Below, piece by piece: positions 34,973 through 43,119 of a DNA stretch of 64,000 nucleotides. The stretch comes from FEN-1297 sp046704255. Its GTDB lineage: Bacteria; Bacteroidota; Ignavibacteria; Ignavibacteriales; Ignavibacteriaceae. Within the stretch, counting starts at the first letter, position 1. Each line of letters opens with the position of its first letter. The DNA lies in the NCBI GenBank assembly GCA_046704255.1, contig JBJKSH010000178.1, positions 33,676 through 97,675 on the forward strand, given 5' to 3'. The notes under the pieces are model-generated. The model was not told where the DNA came from. It saw nothing but the letters and a program-made list of their open reading frames with translations, and made no database searches. Made by a program: the position numbers and the translations under genes.

Positions 34973-35296
34973 ATGAAAATTCATAAAAACGATAACGTAA
35001 TGGTTGTTGCCGGAAACGACAGAGGTAAAACCGGTAAAGTCTTAAAAGTATTTCCTAAAATAAACAGGATAATTGTTGAAGGAATAAATTTAAGACTGAG
35101 GCATTCTAAGCCGAGTCAAACAAATCCACAGGGTGGAATTGTAGAAAAGGAATCTCCTATTCACGTATCTAATGTTATGCTTATAGATCCAAACAACAGC
35201 CAACCTTCCAGGTTAGGTTCTCAAATTATTTTAGATGAAAAAACCGGAAAAAAGAAAAGAGTTCGCGTAAGCAGAACCAGTGGAGAGATGATTTAA
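34973..35296 (+). CDS. rplX: 50S ribosomal protein L24
   Basis: A 107-residue L24 with a KOW motif, MKIHKNDNVMVVAGNDRGKTGKV in two runs, then VEGINLRLRHSKPSQ. It is an assembly initiator for the large subunit. The spacing to rplE is 25 bp. Confidence 0.96.
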   Translation: MKIHKNDNVMVVAGNDRGKTGKVLKVFPKINRIIVEGINLRLRHSKPSQTNPQGGIVEKESPIHVSNVMLIDPNNSQPSRLGSQIILDEKTGKKKRVRVSRTSGEMI

Positions 35297-35321
35297 TAAC
35301 AAAATTTTTTTTAATTGAATA

Positions 35322-35978
35322 ATGGCAGAGAAAAAAACAAAAAAAGATAGTGCTCAAAAGCAGCAGCCGAAAGGTGCTAAAAAAGAAAAGACAGGCACCC
35401 CGGAAAAAGAAATTAAAATAAAAGCAAGACTGGCAGACACTTATAAAAACGAAATTATACCGGGATTGCTTAAAAAATTCGATTATAAAAGTGTTATGCA
35501 GGTTCCAAAGCTCCATAAAATTGTTGTGAATATGGGTGTGGGTGCTGCTGTTGCCGATCAAAAAATTTTAGAGGAAGCAGTTAAAGAACTGGAAGCTATA
35601 ACCGGGCAAAAAGCAAGTATTAGAAAAGCCAAAAAAGCTATCTCTAATTTTAAGCTTAGAGAAGGTGTAAATATTGGAGCAGTGGTTACTTTAAGAAGAG
35701 AAAAAATGTTTGAGTTTTTGGACAGGCTTATAAATATTGCGCTTCCGCGTGTTAGAGATTTTAGAGGTCTTTCCGATAAATCTTTTGACGGCAGAGGTAA
35801 TTATTCTCTTGGAATTAAAGAACAAATTATTTTCCCGGAAATAAATGTAGACAAGATAACAAGAATTCTTGGTATGGATGTTACATTTGTTACAACAGCA
35901 AGAACGGATAACGAAGCTTATGAACTGCTGCAGTCGTTCGGTTTTCCGTTTAGAAAAAAAGAATTGAAAACAGCGTAA
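35322..35978 (+). CDS. rplE: 50S ribosomal protein L5 with Lys-rich N-terminal extension
   Basis: A 218-residue protein. L5 homology begins near residue 36 (ARLADTYKNEIIPGLLKKF) and includes KIVVNMGVGAA and LPRVRDFRGLSDKSFDGRGNY. L5 is normally about 180 residues, so the first 35, Lys/Glu/Gln-rich and low in complexity, are an extension. No alternative start codon close to the conserved region is obvious. The tail would lie near the central protuberance and 5S rRNA; its role is unknown. Confidence 0.96.
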   Translation: MAEKKTKKDSAQKQQPKGAKKEKTGTPEKEIKIKARLADTYKNEIIPGLLKKFDYKSVMQVPKLHKIVVNMGVGAAVADQKILEEAVKELEAITGQKASIRKAKKAISNFKLREGVNIGAVVTLRREKMFEFLDRLINIALPRVRDFRGLSDKSFDGRGNYSLGIKEQIIFPEINVDKITRILGMDVTFVTTARTDNEAYELLQSFGFPFRKKELKTA

Positions 35979-35989
35979 TAGGAGTTTTT

Positions 35990-36259
35990 ATGGCAAGAAA
36001 AAGTTTAATAGCTAGAGAAAACAAAAGGGCAAAGCTTGTAAACAAATATGCAAAACTTAGGCAAGAGCTTAAAGAAAAAGGCGACTCCGTTGGATTGCAG
36101 AAACTGCCGAAGAATTCTTCTCCGGTAAGGCTGCATAACCGCTGTATGTTTACGGGAAGAGCAAGATCATATTATCGTAAATTCGGTGTCTCGCGCCTTG
36201 TACTTAGAGAAATGGCGTTAAAAGGCGAAATACCCGGATTAAAAAAGTCAAGTTGGTAA
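35990..36259 (+). CDS. rpsN: 30S ribosomal protein S14 (zinc-free type)
   Basis: An 89-residue S14 of the longer form without CxxC pairs: MARKSLIARENKRAKLV, then NRCMFTGRARSYYRKFGVSR. It lies in the head next to S3 and S10. AGGAG precedes the ATG, 12 bp after rplE. The zinc-free type removes dependence on metal supply at this locus. Confidence 0.96.
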   Translation: MARKSLIARENKRAKLVNKYAKLRQELKEKGDSVGLQKLPKNSSPVRLHNRCMFTGRARSYYRKFGVSRLVLREMALKGEIPGLKKSSW

Positions 36260-36272
36260 AAGGAGTTTCAAT

Positions 36273-36668
36273 ATGCCTGTAACAGATTCGGTATCGGATT
36301 TTTTAACAAGAATTAGAAATGCTGCCAAAGCAAAAAAATTAAAAGTAGATATACCGTCTTCAAATATGAAGAAGAACCTGGCTGAAATTTTAAAGAATAA
36401 TAAATTTATTGAAGACTATACTATTGTAGAAGATAATAAGCAAAACATATTAAGAATTTTATTAAGGTATTCCAACGGTGCTTCCGCAATAAGCGGTTTG
36501 AAAAAAATTAGTACACCGGGTTTAAGAGTTTATAAAAATTCTAAAGAACTACCAAGAGTGTTAAACGGCCTTGGAATAGCAGTTATATCTACACCCAAAG
36601 GTTTGCTTACGGATAAGGAAGCAAGAAGACAAGCCGTGGGTGGCGAAGTAGTTTGTTATATATGGTAA
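36273..36668 (+). CDS. rpsH: 30S ribosomal protein S8
   Basis: A 131-residue S8 with VSDFLTRIRNAAKAKK and the C-terminal STPKGLLTDKEARRQAVGGEVVCYIW. It binds helix 21 in the 30S platform; in E. coli S8 represses the spc operon by binding the rplE message. Spacing of 13 bp from rpsN with AGGAG inside. Confidence 0.97.
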   Translation: MPVTDSVSDFLTRIRNAAKAKKLKVDIPSSNMKKNLAEILKNNKFIEDYTIVEDNKQNILRILLRYSNGASAISGLKKISTPGLRVYKNSKELPRVLNGLGIAVISTPKGLLTDKEARRQAVGGEVVCYIW

Positions 36669-36687
36669 ATTATTTTGGAGTTTTAAA

Positions 36688-37227
36688 GTGTCGCGAATAG
36701 GCAAAAAACCAATTGTAATTCCTAAAGGTGTACAGGTTACCCTTAACGGTAATGAAGTAAAAATTAAAGGCCCTAATGGGCAGCTTGAAAATGTTTTTCA
36801 CCATAACATGAATATTGAAATTAAAGACAGTGAAATACTTGTAAAAAGGCCGGACGACTCAAAAGAGAATAAAGCGCTTCACGGCTTAACCAGGGCTTTA
36901 ATTCAAAATATGGTTGACGGTGTAACCAAAACTTACCAAAAAACACTTGATATTGTTGGAGTTGGTTACAGGGCAGAATTGAAAGGTAAAAACCTTCTGC
37001 TGAATATAGGTTATTCACATCCTATTTATTTTATGCCGCCGGAAGGAATTACACTGCAAACTCCTGCTCAAACTCAAATAATTGTTTCGGGAATAGACAA
37101 ACAGCTAGTTGGGATGGTTGCAGCTAAAATAAGATCCATAAGAAAGCCGGAGCCGTATAAGGGCAAAGGTATTAAATATTCCGATGAACAAATTTTAAGA
37201 AAAGCCGGTAAAACAGCAGGTAAATAA
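36688..37227 (+). CDS. rplF: 50S ribosomal protein L6
   Basis: A 179-residue L6 of two related domains, starting SRIGKKPIVIPKGV and ending RKPEPYKGKGIKYSDEQI. It lies near the sarcin-ricin loop where factors bind. The start is GTG at 36688, after TTGGAG with 7 nt spacing. Confidence 0.97.
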   Translation: MSRIGKKPIVIPKGVQVTLNGNEVKIKGPNGQLENVFHHNMNIEIKDSEILVKRPDDSKENKALHGLTRALIQNMVDGVTKTYQKTLDIVGVGYRAELKGKNLLLNIGYSHPIYFMPPEGITLQTPAQTQIIVSGIDKQLVGMVAAKIRSIRKPEPYKGKGIKYSDEQILRKAGKTAGK

Positions 37228-37250
37228 ATTTTAGGGAGCTAATTTAGAAA

Positions 37251-37616
37251 ATGATTAAGAGAAATAAGAATTCGCGCTTAAGGTCTAAAGCTAGAATTAA
37301 AAAAATAGTAAGCGGTACACCTGATAGACCGAGACTATCTGTTTACCGGAGTTTAAATAATATTTATGTACAGCTAATTGACGATACAACCGGTAAAACA
37401 ATTATTTCCGCATCTTCACTTAATAAAGAAGTAACGGAAGAATTGAAAAAATTAAAAGGCAAAACTGCAAAAGGTAAAGTAATAGGCAGCTTAATAGCTA
37501 AAAAAGCAGTTGAACAGAATATTACATCTGTTGTTTTTGACCGCAACGGTTACAGATATCACGGGCGCGTGCAAGCTGTTGCCGAAGGTGCACGCGAAGG
37601 TGGTTTAAAGTTCTAA
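37251..37616 (+). CDS. rplR: 50S ribosomal protein L18
   Basis: A 121-residue L18 that binds 5S rRNA with L5. RPRLSVYRSLNNIYVQLIDD and FDRNGYRYHGRVQAVAEGAREGGLKF are diagnostic. Normally rpsE follows at once; here 267 bp with a repeat and a tRNA gene intervene. Confidence 0.97.
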   Translation: MIKRNKNSRLRSKARIKKIVSGTPDRPRLSVYRSLNNIYVQLIDDTTGKTIISASSLNKEVTEELKKLKGKTAKGKVIGSLIAKKAVEQNITSVVFDRNGYRYHGRVQAVAEGAREGGLKF

Positions 37617-37619
37617 TAA

Positions 37620-37722
37620 ACAATTGATATTTATTAATTAACAATGAATGAAAAATTTAAAATACAAAACACCATTTTTGGAAGTATAACTTTTAATTAT
37701 TCATTTTTAATTTTTAATTGTT
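37620..37722. repeat. AT-rich inverted repeat between rplR and tRNA-Gln
   Basis: The segment starts CAATTGATATTTATTAATT and ends TCATTTTTAATTTTTAATTG; the two ends are imperfect reverse complements. The right arm is the reverse complement of the repeat seen after rpsC (33496-33592), so both are copies of one family. There is no open reading frame. It may have arrived with the tRNA-Gln gene. Confidence 0.55.
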
Positions 37723-37726
37723 TCCT

Positions 37727-37797
37727 TGCCGGGTCGTCTAATGGCAGGACAGCGCCCTTTGGAGGCGTATGTAGAGGTTCGAGTCCTCTCCCGGCAG
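37727..37797 (+). tRNA. tRNA-Gln (TTG), inside the spc operon
   Basis: A 71-nt tRNA: acceptor TGCCGGG/CCCGGCA, discriminator G, anticodon arm GCGCC-CTTTGGA-GGCGT giving TTG, and T loop TTCGAGT. CCA is not encoded. It lies in the same direction between rplR and rpsE, so RNase P and 3' processing would cut the spc transcript in two unless it has its own promoter and terminator, which I do not see. Confidence 0.95.
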
Positions 37798-37882
37798 CTT
37801 AAATAATTGCCGGAAATATTAATTATTTTGGATTAAAGAAAGAATAAAAAATAAATTAAAAGAGTAGTTTTTGGAGAACCAA

Positions 37883-38389
37883 TTGAAAAATGTTAAGTCT
37901 AGCGAAACAGAAGGATTAAAGGAAAAAGTTGTTCACATAAACCGTGTGGCTAAGGTTGTAAAAGGCGGGCGGCGGTTTAGCTTTAATGCAATTGTTGTTG
38001 TTGGCAACGGGCATGGAATTGTAGGCGTTGGGCTTGGCAAAGCCAACGAGGTTACGGATGCTATTTCAAAAGGAATAGATGATGCAAAGAAAAGCCTTGT
38101 AAGCGTACCCGTAATAAAGGGAACAATTGCTCACGAAATTATAGGCAAATTCGGAGCCGGAAAAGTATTATTAAAACCTGCCTCTCCGGGAACCGGTTTA
38201 ATTGCAGGCGGCGGTGTTAGAGCCGTGTTGGAAGCTGCCGGTATTCAGGATGTCTTAACAAAATCTCTAGGTTCAAGTAACCCGCATAACCAGGTTAAAG
38301 CTACTCTTAACGGCTTATTAAGTATAATAGATGCCAGAAAAATGGCATCAAAAAGAAGAATTACAGTAAACGAACTTTTCAGCGCTTAA
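37883..38389 (+). CDS. rpsE: 30S ribosomal protein S5
   Basis: A 168-residue S5 with INRVAKVVKGGRRFSFNAIVVVG and the conserved GGGVRAVLEAAGI. It controls decoding accuracy together with S4. Two TTG starts are possible; I choose 37883, 6 nt after GGAG, over 37871, which has only a weak AAGAG upstream. It is the first gene after tRNA-Gln. Confidence 0.95.
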   Translation: MKNVKSSETEGLKEKVVHINRVAKVVKGGRRFSFNAIVVVGNGHGIVGVGLGKANEVTDAISKGIDDAKKSLVSVPVIKGTIAHEIIGKFGAGKVLLKPASPGTGLIAGGGVRAVLEAAGIQDVLTKSLGSSNPHNQVKATLNGLLSIIDARKMASKRRITVNELFSA

Positions 38390-38400
38390 TTGAGGAAGTT

Positions 38401-38583
38401 ATGGGAAAAATAAAAATTACGCAAACTAAAAGTATTATAGACAGGTCGATAGATCAAAAGAAAACAATAAAAGCGCTTGGTCTTGGAAGACCAAACTGGG
38501 AAACAGTTCATAATGATACTCCTCAAATAAGAGGCATGGTAAAAAAAGTAATTCATTTAGTTAGAGTAGAAGAAATTAAGTAA
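38401..38583 (+). CDS. rpmD: 50S ribosomal protein L30
   Basis: A 60-residue L30: KIKITQTKSIIDRSIDQKKT, then LGLGRPNWETVHNDTPQIRGM. Normal size and position between rpsE and rplO. GAGGAAG precedes the ATG. Confidence 0.96.
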   Translation: MGKIKITQTKSIIDRSIDQKKTIKALGLGRPNWETVHNDTPQIRGMVKKVIHLVRVEEIK

Positions 38584-38595
38584 TAAGGTTTTAAA

Positions 38596-39054
38596 ATGGA
38601 TGTCCTAAGTAATTTAAAATATGCCAAAGGCTCAAAAAGTAAAAGCAAAAGGATAGGAAGAGGTGAAGGTTCCGGCCACGGCGGTACAGCTACAAAAGGA
38701 ATGAACGGCCAATTATCCCGTTCCGGTGCTAAACATAAAAACTGGTTTGAAGGCGGGCAGATGCCTTTGCAGAGAAGAGTACCTAAATTCGGCTTTACAA
38801 ACAAGTTCAAAACTTATTATCAATTAATAAACGTAGATTCTATAGAGAAGCTTGCTGCTTCTAAAAAGTTAAGTGAAGAATTAATTAATGCAGAAGTATT
38901 AAAAAAGCATGGGTTGATTTCAAACTTAAAAGATCCGGTTAAACTGCTTGGAAACGGAAACATTAAAGCTAAAATAAAAATTCAGGTTAACTCGTTCAGC
39001 AAGTCGGCAAAAGAAAAAATAGAATCTGCCGGCGGTACAATCGAAAAGATTTAA
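38596..39054 (+). CDS. rplO: 50S ribosomal protein L15
   Basis: A 152-residue L15 with the Gly/Arg-rich N-terminal extension (KRIGRGEGSGHGGTATKGMNG) that penetrates 23S rRNA. The C-terminal globular region ends KSAKEKIESAGGTIEKI. It is a late-assembly protein. secY begins 11 bp downstream. Confidence 0.97.
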   Translation: MDVLSNLKYAKGSKSKSKRIGRGEGSGHGGTATKGMNGQLSRSGAKHKNWFEGGQMPLQRRVPKFGFTNKFKTYYQLINVDSIEKLAASKKLSEELINAEVLKKHGLISNLKDPVKLLGNGNIKAKIKIQVNSFSKSAKEKIESAGGTIEKI

Positions 39055-39065
39055 ATTGGAAATAA

Positions 39066-40400
39066 ATGGCAAAACTGACAGAAACCTTCAGAAATATATT
39101 TAAGATACACGAGCTTCGCCAGAGAATAATTTACACTTTGGCGTTGCTTGTTATTGTAAGACTCGGTGCGCACATAACACTACCGGGAATTGATGCAAAT
39201 TTGCTGGCAGAAAGCACCAGAAACCAAAATGCAAATACATTATTCGGCTTGTACGATTTGTTTGTAGGCGGCGCTTTTCAAAATGCAGCTATTTTTGCGT
39301 TAGGTATTATGCCTTACATTACTGCCGCAATTATTATACAAATGTTAGGCGCAGTTGTACCGTATTTCCAAAAACTTCAGCAGGAAGGCGAAGAAGGACG
39401 TAAGAAAATTACTCAATTAACCAGGTATGGAACGGTTTTAATTTGTTTGTTCCAGTCCTGGGGTGTAACTATTAAACTTGTTAACACTACTGTACAAGGA
39501 GTTTCTGTTGTTCCGGCTGCAGTGCAGGGATTAGGATGGACGTTATCGACCATCCTTATACTTACATCCGGTACTGTTTTTATGATGTGGCTTGGAGAAC
39601 AAATAACAGATAAGGGCATAGGCAACGGTATTTCGCTCATAATTTTTATTGGAATTATAGATCGGTTTCCGTTTGCACTTTTGGATGAATACCGGTTAAT
39701 AAGTGAAGGAACAAGAAGCCTTATTGTTGAATTAATCATTATAGGCTTTATGGTTTTAATTATTGCCAGTGTTGTTTTAGTTACAGAAGGAACCAGAAGA
39801 ATTCCTGTTCAATATGCTAAGAGAGTTGTGGGAAGAAAAGTTTACGGCGGGGTTACGCAGTATATACCTTTAAGAGTAAACACTGCAGGTGTAATGCCGA
39901 TAATTTTTGCACAGTCAATTATGTTTATTCCGGCAACAATTCTGCAGTTTTTTCCCAACAATGAATTCCTTGTAAATTTTGCTCAAAATTTTCAGTATAC
40001 ATCTCCGCTTTATTCGATAGTTTATGCTATAATGATTATATTCTTTACATATTTTTATACGGCAATAGAATTTAATCCTAAAGACGTAGCGGATACTATG
40101 AAGAAACAAGGAGGGTTTATTCCGGGGATAAGACCTGGAAAACAGACTTCCGAGTTCATAGATAATATTTTAACAAAGATTACTTTACCCGGTTCTATTT
40201 TTCTGGCAATAGTGGCTATTATGCCTGCGTTTGTTTCCAACTGGGGTGTTACCGGCAGGTTCGCTCAATTTTTCGGCGGAACAAGTTTGTTAATTATTGT
40301 TGGTGTTGCTCTGGATACTCTTCATCAAATAGAGTCTCACTTAGTTATGAGGCATTATGACGGTTTTATGAAAACCAGTAAAATAAAATCTAGAAAATAG
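39066..40400 (+). CDS. secY: Preprotein translocase subunit SecY
   Basis: A 444-residue channel protein with ten expected transmembrane segments. GAHITLPGID, FALGIMPYITAAIIIQ, the cytoplasmic KYGGVTQYIPLRVNTAGVMPIIFA-type loop and PGIRPGKQTSEF are recognisable. It assembles with SecE (13687). In many bacteria adk lies between secY and map; here map follows after 9 bp. Confidence 0.97.
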   Translation: MAKLTETFRNIFKIHELRQRIIYTLALLVIVRLGAHITLPGIDANLLAESTRNQNANTLFGLYDLFVGGAFQNAAIFALGIMPYITAAIIIQMLGAVVPYFQKLQQEGEEGRKKITQLTRYGTVLICLFQSWGVTIKLVNTTVQGVSVVPAAVQGLGWTLSTILILTSGTVFMMWLGEQITDKGIGNGISLIIFIGIIDRFPFALLDEYRLISEGTRSLIVELIIIGFMVLIIASVVLVTEGTRRIPVQYAKRVVGRKVYGGVTQYIPLRVNTAGVMPIIFAQSIMFIPATILQFFPNNEFLVNFAQNFQYTSPLYSIVYAIMIIFFTYFYTAIEFNPKDVADTMKKQGGFIPGIRPGKQTSEFIDNILTKITLPGSIFLAIVAIMPAFVSNWGVTGRFAQFFGGTSLLIIVGVALDTLHQIESHLVMRHYDGFMKTSKIKSRK

Positions 40401-40409
40401 AAGTGCTTT

Positions 40410-41174
40410 GTGATCTATATAAAATCTAAAAAAGATATTGATTATATTAAAGAAAGCAGTAGAATCGTAGCAGAAACTTTACAACTGCTAAAAAGATATG
40501 TTAAACCGGGAATTACAACTAAGGAATTAGATAGTATAGGCGAAGATTATATTTTAAGTAACAGTGCTACGGCGGCATTCAAAGGATATTCGCAAGGCGG
40601 TTCATCGGTTAATTACCCTGCATCAATTTGCGTATCTGTAGATGATGAAGTTGTTCACGGTATTCCCGGTAATAGAGTCCTTAAAGAAGGTGAAATAGTT
40701 TCTCTGGATGTAGGAGTTAAAAAGAACGGCTACTTTGGAGATGCAGCTTTAACCGCTGCTGTTGGTAATATTTCCGAAGCTAAGCAGAAACTGCTGGATA
40801 TAACTGAAAAAGCTTTGCATATAGGAATTGAACAGGCTGTGGTCAAAAATCATGTTCACGATATTTCCGCAGCGGTTCAAAATTATGTTGAAGACAACGG
40901 TTTTTCAGTTGTAAGAGATCTTTGCGGGCACGGTGTAGGTAAATTTTTACACGAAGCACCTTCCGTACCTAACTTTGGAAAAAAAGGAACCGGCTCTAAA
41001 CTTAAAGAAGGTATGACTATTGCTATTGAGCCTATGGTTAATATGGGCAGGTATACGGTTAAAACTAATTACGACGGATGGACTGTAGTTACGGCTGACG
41101 GATTACCTTCTGCACATTTTGAACATACAATTTTAATTTCTAACGGTAAACCCGAAATATTATCTGTTTGTTAA
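40410..41174 (+). CDS. map: Methionine aminopeptidase type I
   Basis: A 254-residue metalloenzyme that removes the N-terminal Met. The metal-ligand segments are present: SLDVGVKKNGYFGDAAL (two Asp), RDLCGHGVGKFLHEAP (His), IEPMVNMG (Glu) and HFEHTILI (Glu). The start is GTG at 40410 with a weak upstream AGAAG. Its stop TAA overlaps the infA start by one base. Confidence 0.95.
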   Translation: MIYIKSKKDIDYIKESSRIVAETLQLLKRYVKPGITTKELDSIGEDYILSNSATAAFKGYSQGGSSVNYPASICVSVDDEVVHGIPGNRVLKEGEIVSLDVGVKKNGYFGDAALTAAVGNISEAKQKLLDITEKALHIGIEQAVVKNHVHDISAAVQNYVEDNGFSVVRDLCGHGVGKFLHEAPSVPNFGKKGTGSKLKEGMTIAIEPMVNMGRYTVKTNYDGWTVVTADGLPSAHFEHTILISNGKPEILSVC

Positions 41175-41392
41175 TGGCTAAACAAGGACCTATAAAAGTA
41201 GATGGAGTAGTTACGGAAACATTGCCTAATGCCCACTTTAAAGTAAAACTGGACAATGGGCATGAAATCCTTGCTCATATTTCGGGTAAGATGAGAATGC
41301 ATTTTATAAAAATTTTGGTAGGAGATAAAGTTTCAATTGAATTATCTCCGTATGATTTAACAAAAGGCAGAATTACATACAGGTATAAATAG
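41174..41392 (+). CDS. infA: Translation initiation factor IF-1
   Basis: A 72-residue OB-fold IF-1: MAKQGPIKVDGVVTETLPNA, then FKVKLDNGHEILAHISGKMR and GDKVSIELSPYDLTKGRI. ATG 41174 shares a base with the map stop (TAATG), a coupling arrangement; the TTG two codons upstream is less likely. IF-1 blocks the A site during initiation. Confidence 0.96.
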   Translation: MAKQGPIKVDGVVTETLPNAHFKVKLDNGHEILAHISGKMRMHFIKILVGDKVSIELSPYDLTKGRITYRYK

Positions 41393-41402
41393 AGGAACAG
41401 AA

Positions 41403-41516
41403 ATGAAAGTTAGAGCTTCTGTTAAAAAAATTTGTGATAATTGTAAAATAATTAAACGCAAAGGTGTTGTTAGGGTTATTTGTAAAAACCCGAAACATAA
41501 ACAGCGTCAAGGTTAA
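41403..41516 (+). CDS. rpmJ: 50S ribosomal protein L36
   Basis: A 37-residue L36 reading MKVRASVKKICDNCKIIKR, then VICKNPKHKQRQG. The zinc ligands C11, C14, C27 and H32 are all present. It lies 10 bp after infA with AGAGGA upstream, in the standard infA-rpmJ-rpsM order, and is easily missed because of its size. Confidence 0.95.
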   Translation: MKVRASVKKICDNCKIIKRKGVVRVICKNPKHKQRQG

Positions 41517-41556
41517 TTTTAAGCCAAAGGTTTTACCGGCAAAGCAAATGTCTAAG

Positions 41557-41592
41557 GGCAATGTAAAGGCTTAACGGCAAGATAAAGGCTTA
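41557..41592 (+). repeat. Two short direct repeats in the rpmJ-rpsM spacer
   Basis: GGCAATGTAAAGGCTTA at 41557-41573 is repeated as GGCAAGATAAAGGCTTA at 41576-41592, 15 of 17 matching. They fill part of a 120-bp spacer that is long for this operon. No function is apparent. Confidence 0.5.
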
Positions 41593-41636
41593 CTAAAAAA
41601 GCAAGCAGCTTATAAAAAAATTTAAGGAGTATTTAA

Positions 41637-42020
41637 GTGGCTCGTATAGCAGGTGTAGATTTACCAAAGAATAAAAAAGTTTTGTTCGGCCTTCAATATA
41701 TATTCGGAATCGGCCCTACTATTTCTAAAGATATAGTTACAAAATCCAAGGTAGATCCGAATAAAAGAGTTGCAGATCTTACCGATGAAGAAGTAGCGGA
41801 AATTAGAGCGGTTCTTACCGCAGATTATAAAGTGGAAGGCGCACTCCGTTCGGAGGTTCAACAGAACATAAAAAGATTAATGGATATTGGTTCTTACCGC
41901 GGTATAAGGCACAGAAAAAGCCTTCCTGTAAGAGGCCAGAGAACAAGAACCAATTCCAGAACCAGAAAAGGTAAGAGAAAAACTGTTGCCGGTAAGAAAA
42001 AAGCTCCGGCTAAGAAATAA
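41637..42020 (+). CDS. rpsM: 30S ribosomal protein S13
   Basis: A 127-residue S13 with MARIAGVDLPKNKKVLFGL and the C-terminal RGIRHRKSLPVRGQRTRTNSR-type tail ending in KKKAPAKK. It forms bridges B1a/b with the large subunit. The start is GTG, after AAGGAG. It opens the alpha-operon part of the cluster. Confidence 0.97.
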   Translation: MARIAGVDLPKNKKVLFGLQYIFGIGPTISKDIVTKSKVDPNKRVADLTDEEVAEIRAVLTADYKVEGALRSEVQQNIKRLMDIGSYRGIRHRKSLPVRGQRTRTNSRTRKGKRKTVAGKKKAPAKK

Positions 42021-42046
42021 TGTTTGAAGACTTGGAGGTTTAAAAC

Positions 42047-42433
42047 TTGGCTAAAGTAGTAAAAAAAACAAAGAAGAAAACACATGTAGATTCTAACGGA
42101 ATTGCCCATATTAAAGCAACTTTTAATAATGTTATTGTAACAATAACGGATATTTACGGCAATACTATTGCCTGGTCTTCTGCCGGTAAAAACGGCTTTA
42201 AAGGTTCCAGGAAAAATACCCCGTATGCAGCTCAAACATCTGCCGAAGCTGCGGCAAAGGAAGCATACGACATGGGCTTAAGAAGGATTGATGTATTTAT
42301 TAAAGGGCCGGGTTCCGGCAGAGAAGCTGCTATAAGAGCACTAAATACCGCAGGATTGGATATTAGTTCTATTAAAGATGTTACACCAATTCCTCACAAC
42401 GGCTGCAGGCCGCCAAAGAAAAGAAGAGTTTAA
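42047..42433 (+). CDS. rpsK: 30S ribosomal protein S11
   Basis: A 128-residue S11 with HIKATFNNVIVTITDIYGN and the ending PHNGCRPPKKRRV. It lies on the platform near the E-site mRNA. The start is TTG at 42047, 6 nt after TTGGAGG; translation from any downstream ATG would lose conserved sequence. Confidence 0.97.
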   Translation: MAKVVKKTKKKTHVDSNGIAHIKATFNNVIVTITDIYGNTIAWSSAGKNGFKGSRKNTPYAAQTSAEAAAKEAYDMGLRRIDVFIKGPGSGREAAIRALNTAGLDISSIKDVTPIPHNGCRPPKKRRV

Positions 42434-42455
42434 TTTTATTTCGGAGAGTTATTAA

Positions 42456-43082
42456 ATGGCAAGATATACGGAATCAGTTTGCAAATTGTGCAGAAGAGAA
42501 AGACAAAAGTTGTTTCTAAAAGGGCAAAAATGTTTTTCGGAAAAATGCCCTATTGAAATTAGAAATTATCCTCCGGGACAACACGGTAATACCAGGCGGG
42601 CTAAAGTTTCCGAATACGGTATTCAGCTTAGAGAGAAACAAAAAATTAAAAGGCTTTACGGCTTGCTTGAAACACAATTTGAAAATTATTTTAATAAAGC
42701 AATAAAACAAAAAGGTATTACGGGTGAGAACCTGGTTAAAATTTTGGAAAGCAGATTAGATAACGTAGTTTACAGGCTCGGCTTTGCATCTTCGCGCAAG
42801 CAGGCCAGGCAATTAATTAGGCATAGGCACATTATTGTAAATAACCGCCTGGTTGATATCCCTTCTTTTATTTTATCTGCAGGTGATACTATTATGATAA
42901 AAGAAAAGAGCAAGAAAATGGATGTCGTACATAATTCTCTTAGGAGAGTTAAAGACAGTACTTATTCCTGGTTGTCCATAGATAAAGCCTCGTTATCGGG
43001 AACATTTTTACAGGTTCCGGAAAGAGCTGACGTTCCTCTAAATGCTAACGAGCAGTTGGTAGTTGAGCTTTATTCCAAATAA
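42456..43082 (+). CDS. rpsD: 30S ribosomal protein S4
   Basis: A 208-residue S4 with a zinc-type N-terminus (C9, C12, C26, C31) followed by NYPPGQHG and an S4 RNA-binding domain (LESRLDNVVYRLGFASSRKQARQLIRH, split). It is a primary 16S binder and the operon repressor in E. coli. The presence of zinc cysteines contrasts with the zinc-free S14 upstream. Confidence 0.97.
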   Translation: MARYTESVCKLCRRERQKLFLKGQKCFSEKCPIEIRNYPPGQHGNTRRAKVSEYGIQLREKQKIKRLYGLLETQFENYFNKAIKQKGITGENLVKILESRLDNVVYRLGFASSRKQARQLIRHRHIIVNNRLVDIPSFILSAGDTIMIKEKSKKMDVVHNSLRRVKDSTYSWLSIDKASLSGTFLQVPERADVPLNANEQLVVELYSK

Positions 43083-43119
43083 ATTCAATTTTTTTATACT
43101 AATTTTAGAGGATTATTAA

